Of a stretch of DNA of 64,000 nucleotides, positions 8,903-18,418 are shown one piece after another. The stretch is from Desulfomarina profundi (GTDB lineage Bacteria > Desulfobacterota > Desulfobulbia > Desulfobulbales > Desulfocapsaceae). The notes below the pieces were generated by a model. That model saw nothing but the letters and a program-made list of their open reading frames with translations. It ran no database searches and was not told the origin of the DNA. The stretch lies in assembly GCF_019703855.1 (NCBI RefSeq), contig NZ_AP024086.1:2190501-2254500 (forward strand), given 5' to 3'. The translations under genes and the position numbers were made by a program. Numbering within the stretch: the stretch's first letter is position 1; every line of letters starts with the position of its first letter.

Positions 8903-10708
8903 CTACAGAGGGTTTTTTACGCCCCTCAGAAAACCCGCCAGGTAATTTACACCAAGAAAACCGACTGTAAGGGCAGCACCACTCAGCAGAACCAGTGCGG
9001 CCTTCTCAAACCCCATGGAAAACATGAAACAGCCCGATGACGCCAACCAGGGAAAAAGCAATGCGGCAAAAAAATATTTCCTTACGTTCCCGGTGGGTTC
9101 CCCCGGTCCCAGGGCATGCCTGCGACATTTCTCCCGGTGCCCGGTATCCGGATTTTTTGTTCTGTAATTATATTTTCCGAGAATAATTATCTCAAAAAGA
9201 GACTGAATAACCGTTTTATTCCTGAAATAAGCGGAATGGGATCCCCCCGGATCAGGAAAATAAAGACTGGAAACATGGACATTATCGACCCTGTGTCGGA
9301 TCCGTTTTCGATTGGTCGGAGACTGGAGAGCACCACTGATAATGTCCCCTTCATCCCAAAAATTAACCCAGTGAATATAGGGCGTTCCAAAACGGGAAAA
9401 GGGGACTTCGCCAATATCTCCACGCAGCTCTTCCACAACCCGTTTGTAGCGGTGATACCTGCTTTTGTAACTTTCAAAAAAATACTGGATTTTATCGATG
9501 GGACTTGCCAGAGTAACAAAATGACTGATTTTAATCAGTTCTGTCGGCCCGGTTATGGGGTCATGTGAATTCCGGGCTCTGTTATTTCGAGTGACATGAA
9601 GCAGGGTATCATGGGCAACTGTCGTTCCCAGGCTGTGACTGACAATTACTACCCGCCTGCAAGCCTCCTGTGCCAGAACATGGTTAATAACAGTTGTGCC
9701 CAGCTCAATAACCCTGTTACGCTGTTCATGTTTTTTATCCGTTTCCTCGTAGGTCGCCCACGACTCCACATCACCCATATAATCAGTCAGAAATCCTTTT
9801 AACCCCAGAAAAGAAAACAATGATACAGCAAGACCTGCAGCAGTTTTCCAGGAAGGGTTCCACCTGGTGATAAAAGTATGTAAAAGAGGATGCTGATCTC
9901 CTGAAAAGAGAGGCAAACCTGCAAAAAACTGTAAAAACAGAAAAATCAGGAAAACACTCAGTAACGCGCTGAAAACCAGGGCAAGGGCAAGAGTCAGCAG
10001 GTAGAAGCCATTGAGCAACTCTCTGAGCTGGTATTGCTTCAACCACATACGTGCCAGGGCAACAGACTGAACTTTCCGAACTCTTCCGCCCTCCTTTTCG
10101 TCTTCAATAAACGAAATAAAATCCTTGAATGTCCCCTCCGGGAACCGTTCGATTATATGCGGTTTTTCGAAATCATCGTACAATTTCACCAGCCTTTCAA
10201 AATCTGCCTCCTCAACGCCATCAGGCCATTTTTCCCGAACATCCAGCAGATCGATCAGCACAGCCCTGCGTAACCGTTGTCGCTCACGCCACGGTGAAAA
10301 AAAAGTATGCCATGGACGCAAAACCTGACTGAACATCCATTTCAGTACTCGCTTAACCGAGCGATTTCCTGCCATAACCGGGGCCCAGTAAACTTCGTAA
10401 AAGCGCACAGGATTCTTCTCGCCCCACTCTCCATCTTTTTTGGGATCATATTCCGCTTCAATATAGGCGATTGTTTTTTCCCGACTCCCGACCAAAGGTT
10501 CCAGTTTTGGTACTATTCCACGGAGTAACCCTTTTCCCCCACCCTTCCCTCCATCCCGGTCGGAATGGGTCAGAAATTTATCAATTGCGTCCACAAGTCG
10601 GCTCAGTTCTTCATACCGCCTCTGGGAACCCATGCCATGAAAATAAATAACAGCTGTGTACCCATCATCTTTTTCAGATTCTGAACTACTCCCGCTGAAT
10701 TCTGTCAT
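8903..10708 (-). CDS. Membrane-anchored alpha/beta hydrolase-like protein
   Basis: A 601-residue protein with a serine hydrolase skeleton split by membrane helices. The early strand and oxyanion region is YFHGMGSQ (about 22-29). A hydrophobic segment follows at about 235-270 and another near 290-310. The nucleophile elbow VIVSHSLGTT is at about 352-361 (Ser in SHSLG). Candidate acid and histidine residues lie in FWDEGD and GGSHSAYF. The C terminus has two more hydrophobic helices. A GAGGAG ribosome site precedes the ATG. It converges on the DUF2868-GTPase pair with only 34 bases between stops. The substrate is unknown; a lipase/esterase or PGAP1-like activity is possible. Confidence 0.72.
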   Translation of the reverse strand: MTEFSGSSSESEKDDGYTAVIYFHGMGSQRRYEELSRLVDAIDKFLTHSDRDGGKGGGKGLLRGIVPKLEPLVGSREKTIAYIEAEYDPKKDGEWGEKNPVRFYEVYWAPVMAGNRSVKRVLKWMFSQVLRPWHTFFSPWRERQRLRRAVLIDLLDVREKWPDGVEEADFERLVKLYDDFEKPHIIERFPEGTFKDFISFIEDEKEGGRVRKVQSVALARMWLKQYQLRELLNGFYLLTLALALVFSALLSVFLIFLFLQFFAGLPLFSGDQHPLLHTFITRWNPSWKTAAGLAVSLFSFLGLKGFLTDYMGDVESWATYEETDKKHEQRNRVIELGTTVINHVLAQEACRRVVIVSHSLGTTVAHDTLLHVTRNNRARNSHDPITGPTELIKISHFVTLASPIDKIQYFFESYKSRYHRYKRVVEELRGDIGEVPFSRFGTPYIHWVNFWDEGDIISGALQSPTNRKRIRHRVDNVHVSSLYFPDPGGSHSAYFRNKTVIQSLFEIIILGKYNYRTKNPDTGHREKCRRHALGPGEPTGNVRKYFFAALLFPWLASSGCFMFSMGFEKAALVLLSGAALTVGFLGVNYLAGFLRGVKNPL

Positions 10709-10905
10709 TATAAGGCTCCTCTTTTGATTTCATTAAAATCGCCTATCAAATTAACAGAACAGTACAATGACGGTGAAAAATTGTCAATCAGCCGAAAAGA
10801 TTGTCACTGGACACGATCCTGAAAGATACCTATAATCAATGATAAGGAAAGATAAGGAAAGGTTCCGGTTTATCCCGGCACCTTTTCACTTGGAAAGTGT
10901 CTGTT

Positions 10906-10985
10906 TAGCCCGCATTTCTCATGAACTGATGAAAAATGCGGGTTAGAAATGAGATTTTTTGTTCGAGTTCAGGTAAGCGCAGACC
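10906..10985. repeat. Palindromic repeat family C, copy 1
   Basis: CCCGCATTT (10909-10917) and AAATGCGGG (10934-10942) form a 9-bp perfect stem, followed by AGAAATGAGATT, TTTGTTCGAG and AGGTAAGCGCAGAC. The arm TTAGCCCGCATTTCTCATGA recurs at both ends of the larger element at 45213-45455. The AGAAATGAGATT plus TTTGTTCGAG tail recurs near 32610. It lies in the 313-base gap between the hydrolase and the pRiA4b-type gene, and no gene is seen in the rest of that gap. Confidence 0.6.
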
Positions 10986-11021
10986 CTGAGGAGCATAAAA
11001 ATAAAAAGCAGGAGGAATACG

Positions 11022-11639
11022 ATGGCCAAAGTAATAACCGGTGTTTTTCCGGAAAAGGAAGAAAAAAAAGAGGAGAACAAACCTGTTCCCGGTTATATAC
11101 TTGAAATTTCCATAATGTTTTCAGACCCCCTGATCTGGCGCCGCGTAGCCGTACCCGGCTCCATAACCCTGGCAACCCTGCACAGGGTCATTCAACTGGC
11201 CATGGGATGGAGTGACTCCCATGTTCACCAGTTTCTCATCGGAAAAATCAGCTATGAACCGACATTGGGGACAGCGGGAATTGCAGAAAGCAAACGTTTT
11301 GATGAACGCAATTTCAAGCTCCATACTCTGGAGGAAGACATGGGTTTCATGTTCACCTACCTCTATGACGCCGGGGAAGGCTGGGAGCATGATATTCGAC
11401 TGGAAGAAGTCATGCCCGCCGACCAGAATTTTAAATACCCGGTACTGCTCTCGGGAGAACAGGCCTGTCCACCGGAAATTGTCGCTGACATCCATGAATA
11501 CCAGTCTCTGATCGAGGCCGCTGAAAAACAGTCCGATACCAGCTACAGAGAACTGTCTGAGCTTTCAGGAACTGCTCATTTTGACCCCGCTTTTTTTGAT
11601 CTGGAAATGGCAAAGCAGCGACTGGCCGATTTAACCTGA
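11022..11639 (+). CDS. Plasmid pRiA4b ORF-3 family protein
   Basis: A 205-residue protein of the pRiA4b ORF-3 family. Recognisable family features are PLIWRRVAVPGSITLATLH (about 37-55) followed by VIQLAMGWSDSHVHQF, the conserved YLYDAGEGWEHDI (about 112-124) and the terminal HFDPAFFDLE. A perfect AGGAGG precedes the ATG. The family is common on plasmids and in bacterial chromosomes, with no firmly established biochemical role that I can cite. It appears monocistronic, divergent from the hydrolase and convergent with the DUF748 gene (41 bases between stops). Confidence 0.88.
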   Translation: MAKVITGVFPEKEEKKEENKPVPGYILEISIMFSDPLIWRRVAVPGSITLATLHRVIQLAMGWSDSHVHQFLIGKISYEPTLGTAGIAESKRFDERNFKLHTLEEDMGFMFTYLYDAGEGWEHDIRLEEVMPADQNFKYPVLLSGEQACPPEIVADIHEYQSLIEAAEKQSDTSYRELSELSGTAHFDPAFFDLEMAKQRLADLT

Positions 11640-11680
11640 TTTTCCAGATCCCTGAATCCGCGACCGGGCCAGGGATCTGA

Positions 11681-14557
11681 TCAAAGCTGCAACAACACTT
11701 TGGGAACAGCTTCCCGGCCCGTATCTATTTTGGTGTCACAGATCAGCAGACGGCTTTTCTCCACGCCAAAAGTCTTCACCAGGTAATCCTGTACTGCTGT
11801 TGCCCGCTGTTCTCCAAGGGCAAGCAGCTTTTCCCGGTCCTGTTCTGCCACCTCGATACTCTCTTTTTTCTCGGAGGCAATCACTTCAGGGGAAAGAAAT
11901 TCCCTGGAGGCGACAACCGGACAGAGCTGCAGATCTGTTTTCGGCCGATCCTTGAGTATCTGGCCGATTCTTTTCAGGTAATCGGCATGCTCAGGAGTAA
12001 GAGTAATTTCCTGCAGTTCGAAATTCACCGGTGGCAGTTCAACCTGCATCATTTTTTCCCCGACCTTCATCCCCACATAGGCGAGAGCTGCGTACGGTCC
12101 GAGGGAATAGACCAGGTACGAGGACGCGGCGGGAACAATGGCCTTTCCCAGGGCCGTTACAAGAATATCGGAAATGCCCACATCAAGATCAGAAAGGGGG
12201 CCCTCTATGGGAATATCCAGAGAAATATTATCCTTGCTGTCCCGGAGCATGGCAAGAGCTGCATCCAGGGGAATGGGCAGTTCATTATCCAGCTCAGTGG
12301 CCAGTTCTTCAGAGATTCTTTCTGTTTCCAGCTTTTTCAGAAGGATATCATTCTGCATATTCAGAATCTCATCGGCCAGACCCAGCTTTGTTTTCAATTG
12401 CAGCTGACCGCCGGCCAGAGCCGTTCCCACAGACTGAACAGTATAGGACGACAGTTTAGTCAAAGGATAATTCTTCAGTTCTATATCAAGATCCAGTGCA
12501 GGAGAGGGTTTGAACGGGAAAAGTTCACCCTTGACACTGAGGGGAGCCCGTCCTTCAAACTCTCCCTGCAACACCAGAGTCGTCTTCTGTTCTGGTCGGG
12601 TGGAATCAAGGCGGCCCAGTTCCAGCTTCGACAGCACCAGTTCACTGGTAAACGGTACGGCAAGGGTATTATCCGTAAATGACAGTCGATTTTTTCCGAT
12701 CAGTTCGAGTTTTCCGAGTATAAAGGGATATGGTTCATCACTCTTGTCGACACCTGCAGCTTCTCCTGTATTCCCTTCAGTTTCCTGAGGAGCTTGACGC
12801 ATTGCCTGCAACTGTCGGTTTATATTCAGCTCGCCTTTTTTATCAAGATTGATTGTTGCAAGAAGATTTTCAAGGCTCAGGGTTTCACCACTCACACCAC
12901 TGTCCTGCGCCCATGCAGGGGAGGAAAGATTACCTTTCTCCAAACTGACAGCGTCAAGAAAAACAAGGCCGTCCAGAAAAATATTCCGGCTTGAAAAACC
13001 GGTTTTCTCCAGGTCACCCATGATACCGGTTACACGTATTTCCCCGGCTTTTACCAGGGTTCGGCCATTGATCGTTGATTGAACAACAGGTTGGAGCACA
13101 GACAGTTCTTCCGCCTTCAGGGACTTAAAGTCCACATTTTCCACCTGATGCAGCTTGACTTCCGCGACACTGATATCCAGAGGCATTTCACCCTGAACAG
13201 ATGTTGAAAAATCCGTCATTGCCAGGCTGCCAATTGTCAGTTTTCTCCCATCAGAACCACCAAGATCATCAATGGTAACATTTTCAAAAGCGACCATTGG
13301 TGTCTGCCCCTTACCATCAAACAGAGAGAAACCGTCAAGAACAATCTGACCGTCAAAGGCAGCAGGCAGTTTTTTATTACTATCGGCCGTAGTATAATCA
13401 ACCTTGCCCCGCCACTGCAGACTGTCATTGGATATCTTCAGGGAAGGCAGCAGGCAATCCGTAGCCTGGAGGTGAATTGAAGCATCACTTTCAACCCGGA
13501 CATCATCCCCGATCCTGATTTTGCTCTTACCCTCGATACCGATTTTTTTCTCCTGCAGCCTGAACTCTCCATCCGGCAACTGAAAAGAAAAATTTTCAGA
13601 AGCAAGTAACCCGTCCAGATCAACAGCCATATCTCCCTCTGCGGGCCCTGCATAATGCGTTTTTCCCCGCCAGTTCAGTTGTCCGCCCTGCACGGAAAAA
13701 GCACTGTTACCGACTACGGGGTCAGTGACTGTTATTGTGCCGTCATAATCAACAAGGACATCATCACCGGCAGTGAGATGCAGCTTGCCATTCACTCCCA
13801 CCTTACCGGAAATGGATTGCAGAGCATCAGCGAGCAGGAGTGACAGGTTATCAAGATCAAACTCCTTCACATGAACATCCCCACTGATTTCAAGCTGTGG
13901 TGCCACCTTCAGGGTATCAAGCTTTATTTCAATACCGGCACCATTTAAGCTTCCGGTTAAAACAAATTTCCCGGCCCTCTCTCCCGTATGGGTGGTAAAT
14001 TTTTTCAGTTCCGCATGATCAATGAAGAAATCCACCTTGTACTGAGCCGTTTTCAGTTTGAGGCGACATTTTGATAAAACAACCCTGTCGGCAAGCACTC
14101 CCCAGGAAGTTGAGTCAGGCAATTCTGTTTTCGGCTTAACCTCCTGTCGCTCGTCCCCTGCCACGGTATATGAACCAAAACGCCAACGACCGTCCTTATA
14201 CTGTTCAAGGTCAAGAACAAGGTTTTCGTACTTTGCACTTTCAATACGGAAATCACGTTGAAACAGGGCTTGAATACCAATATCAAGAGTAATATCAGAA
14301 TGGGAAAGAAGAGATTTTCCACCTCGTCGCACATCCAGCTTTCCTAATGTCACTCGCCCGGTAAACGGATTGAACCAGAGACTTTCTATTTTTGCGGAAT
14401 CCGCTCCATTTTCTTCCAGCCAGGAAATAAGGTAGTATTTGACACCAAAGGGAAGGAGAAGGAAAAAAAGGCAAATCAGTATTACTGCTCCTCCTGTCAC
14501 TTTAACCCACCTTCTTCTCAAAAACGATTTCCTGTCTGTCTGGACTGTTGAGGTCAT
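11681..14557 (-). CDS. DUF748 (AsmA/TamB-like) envelope protein
   Basis: A 958-residue protein with one N-terminal membrane anchor (about 18-38) and a long periplasmic body of repeated beta-strand units. It matches the DUF748 family, related to AsmA/YhdP-type proteins thought to bridge lipids between inner and outer membranes. Family traits visible include ESLWFNPFTGRVTLGKLDV near residue 44 and, late in the chain, the FELQEITLTPEHADYLKRIGQ region. The last 90 residues (KLLALGEQRATAVQDYL) resemble the OmpA-like C-terminal extension often joined to DUF748. It stands alone on the minus strand, downstream of pdxH. Lipid transport is inferred from family kinship only. Confidence 0.8.
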   Translation of the reverse strand: MTSTVQTDRKSFLRRRWVKVTGGAVILICLFFLLLPFGVKYYLISWLEENGADSAKIESLWFNPFTGRVTLGKLDVRRGGKSLLSHSDITLDIGIQALFQRDFRIESAKYENLVLDLEQYKDGRWRFGSYTVAGDERQEVKPKTELPDSTSWGVLADRVVLSKCRLKLKTAQYKVDFFIDHAELKKFTTHTGERAGKFVLTGSLNGAGIEIKLDTLKVAPQLEISGDVHVKEFDLDNLSLLLADALQSISGKVGVNGKLHLTAGDDVLVDYDGTITVTDPVVGNSAFSVQGGQLNWRGKTHYAGPAEGDMAVDLDGLLASENFSFQLPDGEFRLQEKKIGIEGKSKIRIGDDVRVESDASIHLQATDCLLPSLKISNDSLQWRGKVDYTTADSNKKLPAAFDGQIVLDGFSLFDGKGQTPMVAFENVTIDDLGGSDGRKLTIGSLAMTDFSTSVQGEMPLDISVAEVKLHQVENVDFKSLKAEELSVLQPVVQSTINGRTLVKAGEIRVTGIMGDLEKTGFSSRNIFLDGLVFLDAVSLEKGNLSSPAWAQDSGVSGETLSLENLLATINLDKKGELNINRQLQAMRQAPQETEGNTGEAAGVDKSDEPYPFILGKLELIGKNRLSFTDNTLAVPFTSELVLSKLELGRLDSTRPEQKTTLVLQGEFEGRAPLSVKGELFPFKPSPALDLDIELKNYPLTKLSSYTVQSVGTALAGGQLQLKTKLGLADEILNMQNDILLKKLETERISEELATELDNELPIPLDAALAMLRDSKDNISLDIPIEGPLSDLDVGISDILVTALGKAIVPAASSYLVYSLGPYAALAYVGMKVGEKMMQVELPPVNFELQEITLTPEHADYLKRIGQILKDRPKTDLQLCPVVASREFLSPEVIASEKKESIEVAEQDREKLLALGEQRATAVQDYLVKTFGVEKSRLLICDTKIDTGREAVPKVLLQL

Positions 14558-14674
14558 AAAGAGTACCTGGTATTTATCTTAAAATCGCAGTGTGGAACAT
14601 TGTACAGCTGCAATCGGATATTCATTTGCCTGTTGCGGCTGAGCCATTTGGCCCGGCCATGCCGATTTACCGGG

Positions 14675-15309
14675 TTATGGCGCCAGTCGTTCTACCGACC
14701 AACTCTCATCCTCTTTTGTATAGAGGAACCTGTCATGGAGGCGGCTTTTCCGCCCCTGCCAGAATTCAATTTCTGTGGGTTCAACCCGGTATCCCCCCAG
14801 AAGGACGGAAGGGGTACCTTACCCTCCCCTATTTTTGTCTTCATCTCCTGGAATTTCTGTAACAGAATCTGCCGGGAGGAGAGTCTGTGGCTCTGGCTGG
14901 ACACCCAGGCGGCCAGCTGGCTCTCCTTTGGTCTGGTCATAAAATATTTTGCAGATTCGGCGGTGGATATTTTTTGCGCGCAACCGTTAATAATAACCTG
15001 CCGTTCAAGCTCCAACCAGACAAACAGCAGGCTGACACGGTTGTTATCCTTTATTTCAGCAGCCTTTCTACTGCCGAAATTTGTAAAAAAAACAAATCCG
15101 TTCTCATCATAGTATTTCAGGAGAACCGTTCTCTGGCTCGGTTGCCCATTGCTGCCGACCGTTGCCAGGATCATGGCGGTTGGATCCGGAACATGGGTTG
15201 TCCGGGCCTGGTCGAACCAGAGAGAAAACTGCTTTACCGGGTCTTTAGCGAGATCTGTCCGGGACATCCCCCCTTTCAGATACTCGCGACGAAACTGACT
15301 TATATCCAC
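14675..15309 (-). CDS. pdxH: Pyridoxine/pyridoxamine 5'-phosphate oxidase (one-base frameshift)
   Basis: PdxH uses FMN and oxygen to make pyridoxal 5'-phosphate from its reduced forms. FMN-contact motifs [18 protein letters not shown] and SRKAAEI and the [12 protein letters not shown] segment are clear. Near 14796 the frame breaks in a run of six G: as written the protein ends in unrelated sequence at 14692. One extra G restores [18 protein letters not shown] and then HDRFLY and [10 protein letters not shown], the canonical C terminus, stopping at 14675. The start is GTG with AAGGAG upstream. A deletion in a homopolymer is more likely a sequence error than a true mutation. An oxygen-using oxidase in an apparently anaerobic lineage is notable but not unusual. 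Confidence 0.9.
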
Positions 15310-15375
15310 TTCTGCTGCTCCTTTTAATCTTTTAAAATATATCTTATTTCTGGTCTTGCCGTTCTGTCAGGAATA

Positions 15376-16278
15376 TCAGGCAATTCCTTCCAGTTTCCAG
15401 TTTTCTGTGCCGACCGGTCTGGCCCACGTCCATTTTTCTTCGAACTTTACCGGCTCGGTCATGGATCCCTCAACCAGTTCACCACTCCTGTCATCCACCG
15501 TGTAATCAAGCAGATTGGCGGAAAAAAGAACGGTCACAAAATCTTCCATTCCATCACTGCCCGCTTCCACAATTTTCACGTTTCTGATAGCTATACTTTC
15601 AAGCTTGTTGATATGTCCTTTACGTCGCATTTCGGCAAAATGATCCTCATACTCCCGGGCCAACTGCTCACCAAGCAGATGTCTGTAGGAGTCCAGATCT
15701 CTCCGCATCCATCCCGCCTGTACCTTGAAGAAAACATCGGAAGCAATTTCGAGAAAATGATCCGGATCAAACGACCTGTCATGTTCTCTGATCTGGGCAA
15801 TACCTTCCGCCACCGGATCCGCCATCTCCGGAACAGGTGGCACTCCGGCTGCTGTACCCGACTCTCCCCCGAAAAAATTACCTGGTCCTCCCTGGCCACC
15901 AAAACCACTCCGAGTCGAATAACTGTTCTCACGTGGCCTGTTCATCCTTCTGAAAAGATACCATGCGCCACCGGCCAGTAAAAGAAGGGGCAGGATACCC
16001 ATTCCCGTTCCGCCCATGCCGAACATTGAACCGAACAGCATGCCTCCCAGGGCACCTCCGAGGAGTCCTCCAGCCATACCGCGGCGAAACGACCCGTTGC
16101 TCTGTTTGTTCAGACGCTGGGTCGATCGGGTTGGTGCTTTTCTCGGTGCCATTCTGAAGGTTCGTCCGCCCATTCGGGAGCGGGCATCCGCATAGTTGGC
16201 GTTTATACCACCTTCAATCAGGGAGAAGGCAATAATCAGCATAACAAACGGAGCCATCTTTTTTACAAAAGTCATCAT
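15376..16278 (-). CDS. Tim44-like domain protein
   Basis: A 300-residue exported or membrane protein. It has an N-terminal signal/anchor (about 8-25), then a basic, glycine-rich linker (GGLLGGALGGMLFG) and a hydrophobic helix GILPLLLLAGGAWYLF (about 94-109). A second linker leads to a C-terminal Tim44-like domain (about 160-300), which in mitochondria has a membrane-associated cone fold. Bacterial relatives are widespread and poorly characterised. Recognisable residues include FFKVQAGWMRRDLDSYRHLL and the terminal EEKWTWARPVGTENWKLEGI. It may share a transcript with pdxH downstream (66-base gap). A role in envelope or membrane-protein biology is only an inference. Confidence 0.78.
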   Translation of the reverse strand: MMTFVKKMAPFVMLIIAFSLIEGGINANYADARSRMGGRTFRMAPRKAPTRSTQRLNKQSNGSFRRGMAGGLLGGALGGMLFGSMFGMGGTGMGILPLLLLAGGAWYLFRRMNRPRENSYSTRSGFGGQGGPGNFFGGESGTAAGVPPVPEMADPVAEGIAQIREHDRSFDPDHFLEIASDVFFKVQAGWMRRDLDSYRHLLGEQLAREYEDHFAEMRRKGHINKLESIAIRNVKIVEAGSDGMEDFVTVLFSANLLDYTVDDRSGELVEGSMTEPVKFEEKWTWARPVGTENWKLEGIA

Positions 16279-16879
16279 AATTTCAATCCATATTTAAAAT
16301 GTTATTTTCCGTCCCACGATGATGAGGTTGGAGATAAAAAAAAATTACTTTTCCCGCAGAAGAATGTAAGAACTCCGGCATATAATTACCACCTCAATCC
16401 TGCAGTTTTTCCTGCATAAATCTGTTCATGTCTGGTATAAGGATATCTTGAAAAATCAGACATTTCTTTCAAAACCAGGAAAGAGTCAAATCAAAAATCT
16501 TAACATATAGTTGATATACAGGCATTTTTTATTTCTCCCTGACGCAGAAACCGGGCGAAATGACAATTTCTCAAAGTAGACGCGAGGTGCAGCTGAAACC
16601 ATGTATCATCAACGTTTTAATTCATACCTAAATCCTGCAATTGGCAAGTTTTTCGGAGATGCGAGGCATCAAGGGCGTCGACGTATTAACATTCTTCAAG
16701 CCCTTGATAACGAGGCAGATTCGATAAAATTGCCAATCCCGTAGGGCGAGGGAATAAAGAAAAAACAATCTCACTCCGATAGTGGATAGTACAACCCTTA
16801 CTGCGATATGATAATTATCTGTTTATACAGTATAAATGCTTTTTATTTATTCCCAAAGTGCAGGATTAGGTCATAATCA
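16279..16879. other. Intergenic region with long hairpin and AT-rich palindrome
   Basis: A 600-base gap between divergent genes. It contains the long imperfect palindrome at 16639-16738, listed separately. Nearer the radical SAM gene there is a short perfect inverted repeat, TTTATACAGTATAAA (16822-16836), well placed to be an operator. No gene is evident. Confidence 0.5.
16639..16738. repeat. Long imperfect palindromic repeat element
   Basis: Two arms of about 45 bases face each other around a short AT-rich loop (about TATTAACATTC). The left arm reads ATTGGCAAG, TTTTTCGGA, GAGGC, ATCAAGGGC. The right arm, reverse-complemented, reads ATTGGCAAT, TTTATCGAA, CTGCCTCG, ATCAAGGGC. The outermost ATTGGCAA (16640-16647) and TTGCCAAT (16730-16737) match perfectly. 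Such a structure could be a repetitive extragenic palindrome, a miniature element or a structured RNA. Confidence 0.6.
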
Positions 16880-18406
16880 ATGCTTATTCTCCACCCTCCG
16901 GGGGCAAAACCGTGTGAACCGCCGGCATCCCTCCCTTATCTTGCGGCAACTCTGAGGCGGCATGACATTCCCTGCCAGGTCATTGATATGAATATCGAAG
17001 GACTCTATTTTCTCCTGGAAAACCTGTCTCCAACCCATGATACCTGGAGCCGACGAGCTCTTAAAAACAGGGAAAAAAATCTGAGGGACATCTGCTCACC
17101 TGCTCTTTATTCAAACAAAGACAGATATGCCCGGGCCGTCTATGATGTCAATCGTCTGCTGGAAAATGAGGGAAAACGTTTGGGGCTGCAGTTATCCCTG
17201 ACAAATTACGTGGATCACGAGCTTTCACCATTAAAAAGTGATGACCTGCGGAGGGCGGCGCGCTACTACAGTAAAAATATCTATTTCCCCTACTTCAGTG
17301 CGAGACTGAACGAACTGATCGACCACCGTTATCCCGAAACCGTCGGTATTTCCCTTAATTATCTCAGTCAGGCCCTTTGCGCCTTTGCCATCATTGGCTA
17401 TTTAAGGGAAAAATATCCCGAAACGAAAATCATCCTGGGAGGCGGTCTGGTAACCACATGGCTGAGCAATCCCGGCTGGAAAAACCCTTTTGGTACCCTG
17501 GTTGATTCCCTTGTCTACGGAAAAGGAGAGGAGCCGCTTTTGCGACTGCTGAACAAATCCCCATCAGCAGGTCATGTTCGCCCTGTTTTCGATGACCTGC
17601 TGACACACGGCTACCTCTCCCCCGGTTTTATCCTGCCCTATACAACATCCAGAGGCTGTTTCTGGAAAAAATGCACCTTTTGCCCCGAAACAAGCGAAAA
17701 CAATCCATACAGTCACATCCCCCCAACTGCAACGGTCCACGACCTGAAACATCTGGTTGAAGAAACATCCCCTGTTCTCATTCATTTTCTTGACAATGCA
17801 CTCAGTTCCTCCACTCTGAAGGTATTGGCAGAAAATCCGCCGAATGCATCCTGGTACGGATTTGCCCGTTTTGACAACCTGTTAGCTGAAAAAGAATTCT
17901 GTTTTAAACTCAGGGAAGCAGGATGCGTCATGCTGAAACTCGGTCTGGAATCAGGGAACCAGGGAGTTCTGGATAAAATGAAGAAGGGTATTGACCTGGA
18001 TCTGGCAGCAAAGATTCTGGAAAACCTGAAAATTGCAGGCATCTCCACTTACATATACCTGCTTTTCGGTACTCCTGCGGAGAATCGATCAGGCGCTGAG
18101 GATACTTTAACTTTTGTCAGTACCCATGGGGAATGCATCTCCTTTCTCAACCTTGCAATTTTCAATCTGCCTGTCTGCAGTATGGAAACAGCCCACCTCG
18201 AACTGTCTGATTTCTATGAAGGCGATCTTTCCCTGTACAGAAATTTTACCCATCCGCAGGGGTGGAATCGCCGGGAAGTGCGTCAGTTTCTCGATACAAA
18301 ATTTAAACGGTGCAGAGAAATTGCCGAAATTCTAAAAAAGGAACCTCCGTTTTTCACCTCGAACCACGCACCTTTTTTTCGGAAATTTTCTAAGGTGCCT
18401 TTGTGA
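16880..18406 (+). CDS. B12-binding-type radical SAM protein
   Basis: A 508-residue radical SAM enzyme. The N-terminal third (PPGAKPCEPPASLPYLAATL, then VGISLNYLSQALCAFAI and KIILGGGLVTTW) resembles the cobalamin-binding Rossmann domain of B12-dependent radical SAM proteins, without an evident DxHxxG base. The iron-sulfur cluster motif is Cys260, Cys265 and Cys268 in RGCFWKKCTFC, a CX4CX2C spacing instead of the usual CX3CX2C. Downstream, KLGLESGNQGVLDKMKKGID and YLLFGTPAENRSGAEDTL are typical SAM-barrel motifs. It begins a co-directional run with EamA, glycosyltransferase and methyltransferase genes (12-base gap to the next), suggesting modification or synthesis of a secreted metabolite or glycan. 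The substrate is unknown. Confidence 0.8.
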   Translation: MLILHPPGAKPCEPPASLPYLAATLRRHDIPCQVIDMNIEGLYFLLENLSPTHDTWSRRALKNREKNLRDICSPALYSNKDRYARAVYDVNRLLENEGKRLGLQLSLTNYVDHELSPLKSDDLRRAARYYSKNIYFPYFSARLNELIDHRYPETVGISLNYLSQALCAFAIIGYLREKYPETKIILGGGLVTTWLSNPGWKNPFGTLVDSLVYGKGEEPLLRLLNKSPSAGHVRPVFDDLLTHGYLSPGFILPYTTSRGCFWKKCTFCPETSENNPYSHIPPTATVHDLKHLVEETSPVLIHFLDNALSSSTLKVLAENPPNASWYGFARFDNLLAEKEFCFKLREAGCVMLKLGLESGNQGVLDKMKKGIDLDLAAKILENLKIAGISTYIYLLFGTPAENRSGAEDTLTFVSTHGECISFLNLAIFNLPVCSMETAHLELSDFYEGDLSLYRNFTHPQGWNRREVRQFLDTKFKRCREIAEILKKEPPFFTSNHAPFFRKFSKVPL

Positions 18407-18418
18407 ATATATAAAACC

